Source: Ancylostoma caninum
Taxonomy: Eukaryota; Nematoda; Chromadorea; Rhabditida; Ancylostomatidae
Length of the DNA: 64,000 nucleotides
Direction of reading: 5' to 3'
Assembly (NCBI GenBank): GCA_037903475.1
Contig: JBAJFG010000030.1
Span: 806,001 to 870,000 of the forward strand
The position numbers and the translations under genes were made by a program. This document shows positions 43,884-55,907 of the stretch, piece by piece. The number at the start of each line of letters is the position of its first letter. Positions within the stretch are counted from its first letter, which is position 1. The notes under the pieces are model-generated. The model was not told the origin of the DNA, searched no databases, and saw only the letters and a list, made by a program, of their open reading frames with translations.

Positions 43884-44785
43884 TTAGGTTGTCGCTAAAG
43901 TTTCCTGCCACTTTCAGACTTCTTTTTGAATTAATTATTCTTCTTCAAGACAACTGGCAATTACACTACGTATATATGTGCCATCTAAAACTCCTGCGCT
44001 AACAAAAGAGTTTGTTGACAGCAGCTTTCAATAAGTGTTCCCTGCTCAATTCCATCAAATATTGAGCATAGCATTCTGTGGAGGTAGTTCTCGCCTTGGC
44101 GGTGGAATCCATAGTTAGCGGCATCCGAGCCGCCCACATTTTATCGTGTGATTTACATAAAGAGCGCACTTCTCATCATTGGTAACCAAGTTGGGGAATC
44201 GAGCGCAAAAGTGTGTCAAAAGCTAAAAAGTTGAGGCGCGCGCCCAACGCACTTGAAGCTGGTGGCGGCTCAGACCATGATGAAAACATCGGCCATATTT
44301 CCTTTTCTTTTCGAAGAGATTTAGATGAAAGGCTATTACAGGAGGACAGCCCTGAGGCTCCTCTACCAGTTCGCGGGTACCGAGCCACGAAATCTTTCCA
44401 TTCGGTTCCAGGAGGTGCTCGTGATTTACCTCTCCTTGTCGGCCTGATCGTGGTCTGCCTTACGTCCAAGTCGCGGTCTCTTAACTTGCGGAACCAAATG
44501 TCTAAGATGTCGTAAGATATCCTAACAGGTCTATCGTACGACATATGCTTTTTTGGAGCATCGCTCCCGCTGCTGTGTTTTCTGAGCTCGCAAAGTTGGA
44601 ACAGCAAAACATGCTTCTAGTCAATGACAATTTTTTCGGTGATAATCGCAACGGAATGGTAGAACAAAGTAGGTATAGGTAGGCTACTGAACGCCCTTCA
44701 AATACGAACAGAAAGTCTCAGAGCAATCCCGGAAATTCTGGCAATACACGCAAGTGAGTGGAGGCGAACTTCTGCGACAACCTAA
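43884..44785. mobile_element. 902-bp mariner relic
   Basis: The ends TTAGGTTGTCGC and GCGACAACCTAA are perfect inverted copies, and the similarity extends loosely inward (left AAGTTTCCTGCCACTT, right read inward AGAAGTTCGCCTCCACT). TA flanks both ends (43882-43883, 44786-44787). It holds a decayed transposase on the minus strand. Confidence 0.88.
44130..44607 (-). pseudogene. Mariner transposase remnant, frameshifted
   Basis: The minus-strand frame starts LFQLCELRKHSSGSDAPKKH, similar to the mariner N-terminal helix-turn-helix region, with WFRKLRDRDLDVRQ matching the family block WF..F..GD.D. After a frame change at about 44190 the sequence reads VTNDEKCALYVNHT, the block that holds the first catalytic Asp (usual VTGDEKW). 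The rest of the catalytic domain is deleted or scrambled and stops are present. This explains the plus-strand frame 44213-44515 as a shadow. Confidence 0.78.
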
Positions 44786-45540
44786 TAGATTATTGTGAAA
44801 GATCTCGACATCTACTCCTCAAGTACAGAAACATTCCAAAAAATATGGGTCTCAAACTGATTTATGAGCGGGCTTGTAATTATGAAATCCACTCTGCCTG
44901 AAAAATGAAGAAAATTTATATTTTTATAATGTGAGAAAGATAAAGTTGTTGGGAGACTGCTTAACACTTGCTATCATCTATCTTATCAGTAGCATTGGTG
45001 ATGAATGAAATTATCTTAGAGCGCAAATGTGCCTATCACTCCTCTGCAGAGGGGAATTTCCGAGCTAAATTCATCTTCCTTGTTCCTCTTCCGTAACTAT
45101 TATATACTAGTCGCTTATGTCAACACTGGCTTGTGAACCAGTGGAGCTGAACTAAAAACAATAAAAGCACAATAAAGCCTATCAATAAGTCGATATCCAT
45201 ACCGATATTGCCCAGTGGGCACTGTGACATGCACTACGCCGGATTTGGAAGATATCCCATGTTTCTGAGCTTCTTCCTTCCACCTCGCTCGCCACCTCGC
45301 TTACAGACAGCTTCTTATCGTTTGAATTTGGCGCCACGCGCGCTCCCCAGATTTTTGAAAAAAAAAGTGTCGTAAGGGTTGCTATGTGCTATATAAAATT
45401 GATAAAGGATAAAGTTGTCGGCGTTAGTCGATCCCGTCACGCATTCGACTTCATCTCTTTCAAATGAGACTTTGATCTATTGGAATGGATCAGCTCGCGC
45501 GCGTATTGCAACGCGATGTTTACTGCGAGGTGAATGCCCT

Positions 45541-45690
45541 GTAGCTCAGAAAGTGTGCCAGGGTGGACTTCGTCTACAGTTGCGACCGCAGTGGTATCGG
45601 CCGTCCGATCGGTTGGTCCGATCGTTGACAGTAGCGAAACATCAAAATGAAAGGAATCACATCACACAAAAGGTGTAAAAATAGGGTAAG
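45541..45690. repeat. Dispersed repeat, copy 1 (partner 53636-53795)
   Basis: GTAGCTCAGAAAGTG, GGTGGACTTCGTC, CGCAGTGGTATCGGCCG and AGGTGTAAAAATAGG occur in the same order in both copies. Confidence 0.75.
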
Positions 45691-46138
45691 TCGCTGGAAC
45701 TGAGATCTGGGATGACCTTTAACCATTATCGTACATCGCCCATTCTTCACCACCAACAACAATTCTTCCAAGAAACGAACGTAAAATTTTTCATATGACG
45801 AAGATTTGCAGACGTGCAAGTGTCCGATGTGTTGGTGTTCTTCGCCCATCTCGTGCTGCCACAATTCTTCGCTTTGCCAATTTTCTTCAGGTGATTGAAC
45901 AATTCATGATTAAATCATCAGTGAGGTCTAGCTCACTCTGGATTTGGGTCTGGGTCAACCTGCTCTTTCTGGATACCTAGTGAAGGTAAAGCCGCCGACC
46001 CTGTTGGTCGCCTCCCTTGTCGAATGTTCAAACCTCAATCCAGAAGGCAAAATTCCACTAACTACCTTACTTACCTTAACTTTGGTTTCGTATCAAGAAC
46101 TTTCTATGCTGTGATTTAGAGTCCAGCCAGAAGAAGTA

Positions 46139-46257
46139 CGTAGCATATGAAAACCGCTGCAAGATATTGTAATCGCAAGGAGAAAGGAGTTTAAAAAGCA
46201 CGTAGCATATGAAAACCGCTGCAAGATATTGTAATCGCGAGGAGAAAGGAGTTTAAA
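46139..46257. repeat. Tandem duplication, period 62 bp
   Basis: CGTAGCATATGAAAACCGCT…GGAGTTTAAA occurs at 46139-46195 and again at 46201-46257 with a single base difference, so the duplication is recent. Confidence 0.92.
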
Positions 46258-47204
46258 CGGTGAACTATCACCATTTGCCCTGAAAATTTTGCCTATCCCT
46301 GATTGAAGGTCCATCCTGGACATTTTTCTTTTATGAAATCCCATCCCAGCCCGACCTGCGCAAGTCATCGATTCTTTCATTTAATTTGCAGAGAAGGAAA
46401 AGTGCACATGTCACATGTGCGTGATTCTAATTAAAGGTAAAAAACATGGTTGCTCATGACTACGGATAATGCTACTTAAATTACGTAGCAGTGCGTATGT
46501 TCGTCATTCACCATAGCTCCCTCCCCTACACCTCCTCCTGCTGTAGAAGCTGTTCTTATGACTCCAGCGAAGTAGGACCATGCCTACGTGCCTCTCCACC
46601 TGTTTGAGCAGGTTTAAACAGGAAGCAGAAGGATAAGACTATGTGAAAATGGTGAGAGCGATTAGAGATATGTGGATACGCAGACAATCAGCGTGTCGCG
46701 TAGCGCGTGCTAGCGGGCCTCGGTCACTGAAATCACCTGTGCGTTCTTCTTCTGCCATTATCTCGAATGATTTCCATCGTTCTGTGACTGCGATTTCAAT
46801 AGTGTTCATTTACCACGATGAGAGGCTAAACTTATTTAAGCTTCCACATTCCAAAAAGTGTAATTTTATAAATATGCATTCGAGGAAATGTACTGCAACG
46901 TCATTAAGCTAATGTTAATGACATTCTCAAGTGGTAGGCCAGTGACATTTTACACTGGGGAATTTCATTACCTCGCGTGCCGGCTAAGGTTCTTTTTTAT
47001 TATTCGTTTTTTCAAAGATATGATCGTTCTTTGGCGAAGCATTTTATAGACATTTCCCGTGGGCTGTTCAGTCTTCGACTAAAGGCATAGGAAAGTTCGG
47101 GCGTCGTGTTGACACAAACGCCACGCCCACCCATGAACGCTCTTTTTCCCTGTTCATTGTCTGTTCGGCTCAGTATCCTGTGGCGCGCATGCAACGTTGA
47201 GATT

Positions 47205-47290
47205 ACCGAGGTAAACGTGTTAACAGCACACCGATTTGCCCATCGTTGGCACTGGCACCAACATGTTTACCCTGGGTAATCGTCAATAAT
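47205..47290. repeat. Short palindromic element with TTACCC ends, copy 1
   Basis: GAGATTACCGAGGTAAACGT on the left and ATGTTTACCCTGGGTAATCG on the right are inverted, enclosing CACCGATTTGCCCATCGTTGG. Confidence 0.7.
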
Positions 47291-49705
47291 GCACCCATGC
47301 CCAGGCTCTGCTTTATGCTACGATATTTTAGCTGTAATGCACAGTAAGAGAATTCTTTTACGTGTTGAAAAGACGTAAGCATTCAAAGATAATGTCCTCA
47401 AGCTTCTTTTAGAGAACATTTATACATAATAACATTTGAAGTCGTGAAGAGGCTTGATTAAGTGCAGTGACGGTAGCAGAAACTCCTCTACCCCATTGCA
47501 CCCTCTCGCTTCTTTTCCTGAGATTAGACTGACAAATTTTTCGATTACTGCGCTGTAAATAAGAAAATCGTACCGGCTTAATTAGGTTTATTTATTTCTA
47601 CAGTTATTTTTCGAATTCACGGATTCTTTGGATCGATTCATTGAAATGGAAACGAATTTTTGAACTCTTCACGTTTCTGGACGTTCAGATCATGATTCTC
47701 TGTACGTCCAGAGCTATGTAGGATTCATGGACCCGTAACCAAGCGAACGTCTCCCGGAATTACGTACGTCAAAGCTACATAGTTTTTCTCGCACTCTCCA
47801 CTCAAATAATATTTACTTATTAATATTTTGTTAATTTCATTCACATCTAAGTCTCAAAAACGGCGGAGGCCCCACTTTTTTCTCCAATCCGCCCACTCCC
47901 GCCCAATTTCTGCATTCGCCACTGCCCTCTATGTAATGAGTACAGATCAGTGAGTGTCAAGGTATTACTTCAAAGTTTAAATTATTGAAAATGAATTTCT
48001 AGAGATTTGAGATTGCTCTTTGCGAATTATTTTGAGAATTTCAAGGTTTTTCTTTCACTATTTGTGACGAAATTTTAAAAATTTTGCAGACTAATGCTCT
48101 GTTGTTGGAGGACGATACCTTGGGGCTGCCATCGCTTTATCACAAATAAGCCATGTATAAGAATGCCGGGAATTCTTAGATTACGTACCCCTTTCTTCAA
48201 GTGAGTTAGGACGCGCGTCCATGTAAAAGCGTGACATCTGCCACTTGCACTAGTCAGTGTGTCACCAGAAGAGGACTATGTGACAGATGTCTCGCGTGCT
48301 CACTTAAACGCAGCGTTAACTCTCCTAAAATAAAGTGCTAGAAATGGATTTTCGAAAAATTTTGCATCGAGTCATTCATATCGTCGTGCTCGGCGTCTTC
48401 TTACTGTTCCATTAGGTTGATCCGGAAGTACAGTGTATTGTACCAAAATTTTTACACTTTTTTAAGGTAATCACAACGCATTATTGTTCATGGATGGAAC
48501 CTGGTCGACCAATTTCTGTATATGAGAAGTAGTAGAACATTCTTCCATTGTCAATGAATTTCAATTAGAAATCAAGAAATTTTGGAGCGAAAAATAGATT
48601 TTGGTGCAAAAATTTCGATCCTACCCAGTTATTGCGTGAAAGCTTCGAAAATCAACTATGAGATGATGCCCTTATTCCGTGACCACACCCATTTTCTTTG
48701 AAGTGATACGAAGTGACAGAATGCGTTATCGCCTTCGTGTTCATTAGATAGATGTGCTTCGGTGATTAGTGCAGCGTTGTGTCGTCAATGATAATCTAAA
48801 TTTATCACTGTTTTCAGCGTCAGTTTAACATTTTCCTTGCTCCTTCTTTTATAATTAGATCCATTCGAAGCTTTTACGACAATTGAGATGGTAATACAAA
48901 TGAGGACAACTTTTGTTTGAGCAAATCAAGCTCGCATGAAGCCTCCCCATTGATGTTTGATAAACTTTTTCCTGGAAAATGGCAGAAAGGCATGCTTGTG
49001 CTCTATTGATGTTAATATCACCTCCTCATCCTTCTCACATTTGTGCTCCTAAAATTTACCCAATGGTGGAAGTAGGTTATATATGGAAGTAGCAGCTATG
49101 CTCTGATTTTTTTCCAGTGCACCTATGAGAAAGAAAAATAAATAGTTAATAATTAAGAGCTCTGGGGTGAAAGAAAATTTTTACGTCATAATTAGGCCGA
49201 TCCTCTTCATCTTTCTCTTATCCAAGCCTAATCCTTGCTCTATTCTTATTCCTTCTGTTCCTCTTTCAATCCAGTCCATCCTAGCTCCAGAGTGTTCCTT
49301 GTTTTTCTTAATCAAAAATAGTCCTCCGGTTTATCTTGCCTCTTTCTATACTGAACTCGCACCCTTTGAGATGGGAAAATTCGTTTTATGAGCAAAACGA
49401 GTGGGCGATGGATGAATATTTCGTATTAGCGCAGAGTATGAGGGATAAAACGTACTTTTCCACATTACATGACGATGCAAACAGTGGTTATTCATGAAAA
49501 ATAGCGCCTACGCACATAATTGATAGATATTCATGTAATAACGGGGTAGTAGAAATCGGTTTTGAAAATGGTTGCATGAGAGGGGGTGGGCGCTATACAT
49601 TGAAATGTTTTCAGAAGCTTTAGAAAAAAAAAACAAAAATTTTCCTATTAATCACGGTTTGTTTCGAACAAACGGGAGGTATTGGAAACCATACCACGTA
49701 CATAG

Positions 49706-49956
49706 CAGTGGCGGACGCAGATGGAGGGGGGGGAGCTAGCGGGAGGGATTTTTGAAATTACTTTACAATACAAATAAAATCTTGTATTAGTTTATTTTTA
49801 TTTATTTTTATTATTATTTTTAATATAATTTTTATTAATCAATTATCATTGTAATTAATATTTTTATTAATTCTATTTCCCATCCGGGTTCCCAAAACGG
49901 CCGAGACCCCACTTTTTTCCCACGCCCCCCCCCCCTCCCGCCCACTTCCTGCACTG
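49706..49956. mobile_element. hAT-like miniature element, 251 bp
   Basis: The ends are CAGTGGCGGACGCAG and CTTCCTGCACTG. GTACATAG is duplicated perfectly on both sides (49698-49705, 49957-49964), the 8-bp signature of hAT transposition. The middle is AT-rich with the family blocks AAATTACTTTACAATACAAA and AACGGC.GAGACCCCACTT. Confidence 0.92.
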
Positions 49957-49964
49957 GTACATAG

Positions 49965-52101
49965 TTATTTGAATTTGAACTTCTTTCTCAAAAATTCTAT
50001 TCCTCTCAAATTTAAGATTTGTTTGTCCGTTTCTTCATGGATGACCCCACCTTTTTTTTCTAGGATCTCCGTCTACCCACACCCTGCAATCCGCACAGGA
50101 GCATGAGTATGTATTGTGCCCGGTGCGCAGATGGTCCAGAAATGTCATTTGGATAATTTTAGCCCTGAACATCAGCTACAGCACGTGTTTCTGCAAATGT
50201 CAGACCTGAAGGGGAGGATACGGATATACCAGAAATCACTGGGCAGTAACTCTGCCGTCCGCTCGCTTCCTTGTCCCGTCGATCTCACCCACGCTGGATA
50301 GGGAATGGTTTTTTTTAAAGAATAGAATCATATTTTCAACTGATTAACCTTCTGAAATCAGAATGAGTGAATTTCCATATGGGCTTATCAGTAGTGAATA
50401 GTGGGATAATTATCAAAGTCGTTGAGGAAAGGAATAAGAATAGGTACAGGGACAATTTTCGACCATGTAGGCAAAAGGGCATGGTCACTGATGGTTTGTT
50501 TAAATTCATAGTAAATGTAGATTGATTGCGATTCGCCAATTTCCGCGTTCTGGTGTCCTTTTCTGGATAAGGCACCACGCCCTCCCCCCCCCCCCCCTCC
50601 TCGTCTGCCCACCTTCTCGCCTTCTTCTTCGGGTCCAGATGCATCATTGAGATTTCTCATGGCAAGCGTGTTAATGTGTCCAAATCTGCCCTTTACCTGA
50701 CATCCGTCAACATGTTTACCCACAAATGACTTTGAGCTGCATACATCGAGATTACCCTGGGTAAACGTGTTAATAGCCCACAAATTAACCCGTCGTCAAA
50801 ACATTTACCCTGGGTAATCTCAGTGACGCACACAGGCTCTTGTCTATACCCAACTGCTATCCCTGGGTTATCATGCCCGTAGGTACGAGACTGTGCATCT
50901 TTTCAGTTATGGATCCAGACCCAAGTAACCTGGGAGGCATGGGAGACATGAAGCGTTAACCCATAGACCAACGATGGTTTGGTCACCCTATAGACTGCGT
51001 AATGTTAGAAGAGTGGAGCTGAGCGTTGCTTTGCTAGCCTAGGGTCGCATGCATAATCGAAATTACCCAAGATGAACCAAATCTACCCATCGCCAACATG
51101 GGCAACCTGTTTACCCTGCGTAATCTTCTTGTGCATATAGGAATTGGTTTCGATTGATTATGCTATCAATGGACAGCATGCGTAGTTGAGATTACCCTTG
51201 GTAAACATGTTGCGTACTCAAAATCATACCCATCATATCATACCCAGTGATCATACCAATGGGTGGAGCTTACCCATTCCTCCAGTGACGCATTCGAGCC
51301 ATGAATGATGGTCTTGTTTTTCCGTCATTCCTGAGCCAATGGCGCTAATTACATATTACTTTATTCAGAAACTGGATATTGATTTTTTATCTGTCGTTAT
51401 TCATACCTTCATGGTAAATAAAGTGCGAAATGGTAAATAAGTAGAAAAAATGAATGAATAAATAGATAAGTAATTAGGTATAGTAATTAGTAGCTGGTAA
51501 TTAGACAAAATTGATGTGCTTTGTACATATACCTCCGAATAGCCAGAATCCCTTCAAAAAATCCGATATTTCAGCGATTTTCTACGAAAACAACGTGAAT
51601 TCTGCCTCAGTTTGTACTTCTACCATGTCTGCCTCCCATTCATTGCCATTTCTCACACTATTCAACTGCCTGGATATATCTGAATGTTTGCGAATGTTTT
51701 TCCGTCGAGTGGATATGCTTGTGAGTGCTGTGGCGCTTTGAAGCTCATAAAACCGCGCCGTCCCTCCCGTTTGTTTGCGCTGTTTCCGACTGCACCCGGG
51801 CGTTATTGACGTGTTTCGTTGCAATATTGAACCACACAAAGTTTCGTTATTGTGCTCGTTTGTGCTCGCACTCACATGCACACATACGCGAACGGATTTG
51901 ATACAACCCATCACTTTCAGCGAGTCATGCGCCGATGATACTCGAATCCGTAGTGCTTAGCCTCTTACAATTGTCATATGTCGACACAGCTCCGCATTCA
52001 CAAGGTGCGTTCTGGTGGTTTTTTTATCGTTTCGATGCACTAGTCAATTTGTAGGTGTTCAAGATTGTCATTTGTTCATGCTTATTTATTGCAATAGACA
52101 G
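49965..52101. other. Intergenic region without recognised genes
   Basis: Contains a C-rich run (50581-50600), palindromic TTACCC elements (50745-50825 and a looser copy at about 51050-51215) and AT-rich simple sequence at 51400-51500. Frames such as 50116-50301 and 51582-51914 match nothing I know. Confidence 0.5.
50745..50825. repeat. Short palindromic element with TTACCC ends, copy 2
   Basis: GAGATTACCCTGGGTAAACG on the left and CATTTACCCTGGGTAATCTC on the right form about 20-bp inverted ends around GTGTTAATAGCCCACAAATT. Confidence 0.82.
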
Positions 52102-52274
52102 CAGAGACGAGCGGATATGGGATTTTCCACGACCAGGGTAACGGATAGGTCAAAAATGACCGGATGACGGATACCGGATAATGGATAACGGATAAGCGAC
52201 CTAGGCGCTACAAGACATTATATTCTATAATACAATATTAATAATGATAAAAGTGAGATACGATATGAATAATG

Positions 52275-52560
52275 CAGTGGCGGACGCAGGGGGGTGGAGC
52301 AGAAGGGGGAGCGCCCCGCCCCTCGAGAATGCGTCGGCAAATTTTTAAAATTACTTTACAATACATATGAGAATCTTGTATTAGTTTATTTTTACTTGTT
52401 CATTTCTAATATTATTTTTGATATTATTTTTATTAGTTATTTGTTATTATAATTAATATTTTTATTAATTTTATTTTCCATCTGGGTCCCCATAACGGCG
52501 GGGACCCCACTTTTATTCCCACCCCCCCCCCCTCCTGCCCATTTTCTGCGTCCGCCACTG
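52275..52560. mobile_element. hAT-like miniature element nested in 52102-53616
   Basis: The ends CAGTGGCGGACGCAG and CTGCGTCCGCCACTG are perfect 15-bp inverted copies. The flanks GAATAATG and GAATATTG are an 8-bp target duplication with one change. Confidence 0.9.
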
Positions 52561-52664
52561 GAATATTGTGAAGAAAAATCATCCCAATTTTTTCATTCCG
52601 ATAGTCATCAAAATTCGCCATCGTGAGCGCTACGCAGAGCGTGACGTCATCATGAAGAGGTGTA

Positions 52665-52841
52665 CAGTCCTTGTCGAAAAGATAGACGGATTGCGCGTGC
52701 GGTTTCTTAGCGTAGCGGTCGCGATATCGTTGCGGGACCTAGTCGACCCTCTCACCTGGAGCATGCTCTCTCCGCATCCCTCGTCAGGTCCCGCCACGAT
52801 TCTGCATTCACGGAATCCGTCTATCTTTTCGAGAAGAACTG
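52665..52841. mobile_element. 177-bp Tc1-like miniature element nested in 52102-53616
   Basis: The left end CAGTCCTTGTCGAAAAGATA and the right end TATCTTTTCGAGAAGAACTG are inverted copies continuing through GACGGATT. TA flanks both ends (52663-52664, 52842-52843). Confidence 0.87.
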
Positions 52842-53635
52842 TAAGTATAGTCACTAGCGTTTGCCATAAATACAATAGTTTCCAGTGACATTTGGATATT
52901 TGTTAACTTGATTGGGACATTAGCTGCTTGAGATGATACGTGTGCGTGTCTTTTCAGTGCAAGGGTGAGGTATCCGAAGGTCCGTCCTCCCGAGGTTTTG
53001 TTTTGGGGTGGGTGGAAATGAAAGGGGAAGTTTGATTCTTATATCTATTGTGGAATTCTGAGAAGCCTTCTAGTGCTGACTGACTAATATGAACTTATTC
53101 ACTTTCGAACGCTATTTGATCGACACCTACATTCAAAAATCTGTGGAAACAGTAGGGTTGAATGAATATGTAGCTGAAAGGAACCTTACGAGGAAGAGGC
53201 ACCGCTCATTGGTGAGCTCCGAGGTCACCAGTTTCAACGTTGTTAATGGCTGAACATTAGCCAACTTTGTTGAAGATTTTACAAGTGAATGTTGATTTCG
53301 AGGTTATTGCATGACTTTTGTTGGACGACTCAGAAAACATGAGCAACAGCTTTTTGGGAAGGTACAAGCCTGTATTACCTTTTCCTACCTTGCTACAAAT
53401 GTAAACCACTAAAAACTTCAAATGCGCTAGATCGAGTAGTACGTTTTGAAATGGAGGCTATCCCCTGTTGAGATTTTTGGAGATTCCTGTTCCTGGCCTT
53501 ATCCGCACCGTCATCTGGCGCCAAAAGCCCGGACAACGGTGCGGATAGCGGGTAGGGCAAAACCTGCGGATAACGGCAAAACGGACAACCGGATACGGAT
53601 AATCCGCTCATCCCTGATAGACAGGTATGCTCTAT

Positions 53636-53795
53636 TAGCTCATGGAGTGCACCTAGGTGGACTTTGTCAGCGATTGCGATCGCAGTAGTATCGGCCGGCC
53701 GATCAGCTTGTTCGATCGGAGACATTAGTCAAACATCAAAGTTGAAGAAATCACATACATATCAAAAATTACAGAAGAAGGTGTAAAAATAGGTT
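53636..53795. repeat. Dispersed repeat, copy 2 (partner 45541-45690)
   Basis: It begins only a few bases after the target duplication of the 52102-53616 element. Same block order as copy 1, about 75-80% similar by eye. Confidence 0.7.
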
Positions 53796-55236
53796 GAGAA
53801 AGCCGACCAACGGCCGCCCGCTACCACAATACGAAATAAGAAGTTCAGCCTGGTGTAAGAAATACATAGGCACGGTGCGCTACCATAATCTTCAGCCGTG
53901 AAATCAAATGTGCTTTGTGTGCAACTGCACTGTAGACAAGAAATGGATTCTTCACAACGCCCATGGTCAGTCTGACGAGATTTAAGCGTGGAATTAATGA
54001 ATATTGACACATTGACGAACTATAGGTACACAGCAAGCTCCATATTCGACGCCAGAACGTTCATGAATTCGTTTCGATTTATTTTCGCACGTAGGAGTAC
54101 TAACCTGGCTACATAAATTTGAGGATAAATGTTTTTGAGCAAGAAGTGCGCGAACTACAGTGAGACTCTAGCAAATCGGTCCAAAAACCACTTGTGTTGA
54201 ATCACTACACCACTTCCGTGTATATCTAATGTCCCATCTGCGTTTCCGACTACCTCCTAAGACATGAATATTCCTCTTAAACAAGTTTAATCACCATTCA
54301 CGTAGTCAACCTGCGCTTTCACTACTGATTTGCCGTTGAATATGGAGCTCGTGGTGCACCTGCAGTCCGAAAGTGCATTTAATTTCACGCCTAAGTTACG
54401 GTCAGACTAGCCGCGGACGTTGTTAAGGATTCATCTTGTGCTGTAGACCCTTAACCACTGCAAGTCCGTATGCTGTCACAGAGGATCGTCAACCTATACA
54501 GTTTTTTGACAGAAGGGTGACGTTTTGATCATTTTGGAGAAAATGGTATCAATTTTTTGATCATTTTCTGTCTTCCTCACAGTTTAAGCCCCAGCAATAT
54601 TTGTGGAAATCCACAGCTTTGTGCACTAAGTTCGTCGCTTGTTTGTCATCCATACTATAGTCTGTTTGCTCTTGGAAAACGTGAGAAGTAACAGATTCCT
54701 GATCTGCAATTCACACAGGATTGTAGCTAAAATTTTCATTTTTTTACATCCCGTCGCCAGGCACGGCGCCTTGAATGCAAGCACACCAGATGCACATGTT
54801 ACTCACTCCTAAGAATAACGTTAACACTCGCAGCGACCCGGATTAATCTTTTCTTTTCGTGTAAGAAAAAGCCGGATTAACCTTTTCATCTTGTGCAATA
54901 AGTCACGTGGGTTTTTTTTCGTGGATAACCTAATATCCTTCGTCTAGGCTTAATGACGCTTACAAAAAACTCATTCAAACGAGTAGTTACTACTTACTAA
55001 GCCCTGCTCTGAAGCACTCTATTCGGCTGCTGACGAAAGCGCTGAACAAATAAGCGTCCATTGTACTGTGCTGGTCATGTATGCAGAGTTATCAGCTCTC
55101 GATAAACCGCTGAAGAAAACCTCTTATCTCAACCACCAGCACTGCACTCACTTGTTGGTAAATATTTCCGTGGTTGATAGATTACTGGTAAACTAGGTTT
55201 TGGTTGACTTGCTTACTCTGGGGCCCGGATGGACTA
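53796..55236. other. Intergenic region, nothing recognised
   Basis: I see no exon, array or inverted-repeat element here. Confidence 0.5.
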
Positions 55237-55244
55237 CTGGAAGA

Positions 55245-55521
55245 CAGTGGCGGACGCAGGGGGGGGGGCGGGGGGCGCGCCCCCCCCGAGAATGGGTCGC
55301 CAAATTTTCGAAATTACTTTACAATACAAATAAAAATCTTGTGTTAGTTTATTTTTAATTGTTTATTTTTATTATTATTTTTAATATATTTTTTATTTAT
55401 TGTTTATTATTATAATTAATATTATTATTAATTTTATTTTCCGTCTGGGTCCCCAAAACGGCGGAGACCCCACTTTTCTTCCCACGCCCCCCCTCCCGCC
55501 CACTTTCTGCGTCCGCCACTG
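55245..55521. mobile_element. hAT-like miniature element, 277 bp
   Basis: The ends CAGTGGCGGACGCAG and CTGCGTCCGCCACTG are perfect inverted copies, and CTGGAAGA is duplicated perfectly on both sides (55237-55244, 55522-55529). This looks the youngest of the family in this window. Confidence 0.94.
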
Positions 55522-55529
55522 CTGGAAGA

Positions 55530-55907
55530 TAATCGGATACCCATAGGTATGATTACCCGTGCTTGACAACTGGATATAAATAATGTCACAGTATGGGTGC
55601 CAGGTAAAGGGTAATTTTGGGTGCGGTAACGCGTTTACCTCGGGTAACCCCAATGATATACATGGCCCTTAGGTAACTCCGTTGATGAATGCTGGACATG
55701 GCTCTGGTTGCATCATTGAAAGAATGGGTAATCGCACAACCACGGGTGTGACCACCTATGGGTACCTATTTGGCTGATATTCATCATTGAGTTTAGCCAA
55801 TGGTAATCACAGTTAACCCCAAACTGAACACCTTTTTGGTATTACCAGTGTGGTTAACGTCAAGCTATGGGGTAAAGTAGACAAGAAGACATTCTATACC
55901 TATGTGC
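55530..55907. repeat. Cluster of TTACCC/GGGTAA-type fragments
   Basis: Several short blocks (ATGATTACCCGTG, GCGTTTACCTCGGGTAACCC, ATGGTAATCACAGTTAACCCC) resemble ends of the palindromic family at 50745-50825, without a complete element. Confidence 0.45.

Larger units (their letters stand above)
44788..49697. other. Intergenic region without recognised genes
   Basis: No exon is recognised. Items: a dispersed repeat (45541-45690), a 62-bp-period duplication (46139-46257), a reversed fragment like the start of the 26.7-kb segment (GTGGATACGCAGACAATCAG at 46671), a palindromic TTACCC element (47205-47290) and a 3'-truncated hAT-like miniature element ending TTCGCCACTG at about 47931. Confidence 0.5.
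52102..53616. mobile_element. 1,515-bp hAT-like element with two nested insertions
   Basis: The ends are CAGAGACGAGCGGATATGG and CCGGATACGGATAATCCGCTCATCCCTG. ATAGACAG is duplicated perfectly on both sides (52094-52101, 53617-53624). The sub-terminal regions contain many CGGATA motifs (GGATAACGGATAAGCG on the left, GCGGATAACGGCAAAACGG on the right). No transposase is recognisable. It contains the younger elements 52275-52560 and 52665-52841. Confidence 0.85.

Noticed and set aside
44213..44515. 100-codon plus-strand frame
   Set aside because: It is antisense to the mariner transposase remnant.
50116..50301. 61-codon plus-strand frame
   Set aside because: No domain, no convincing splice sites and isolated in repeat-rich DNA.
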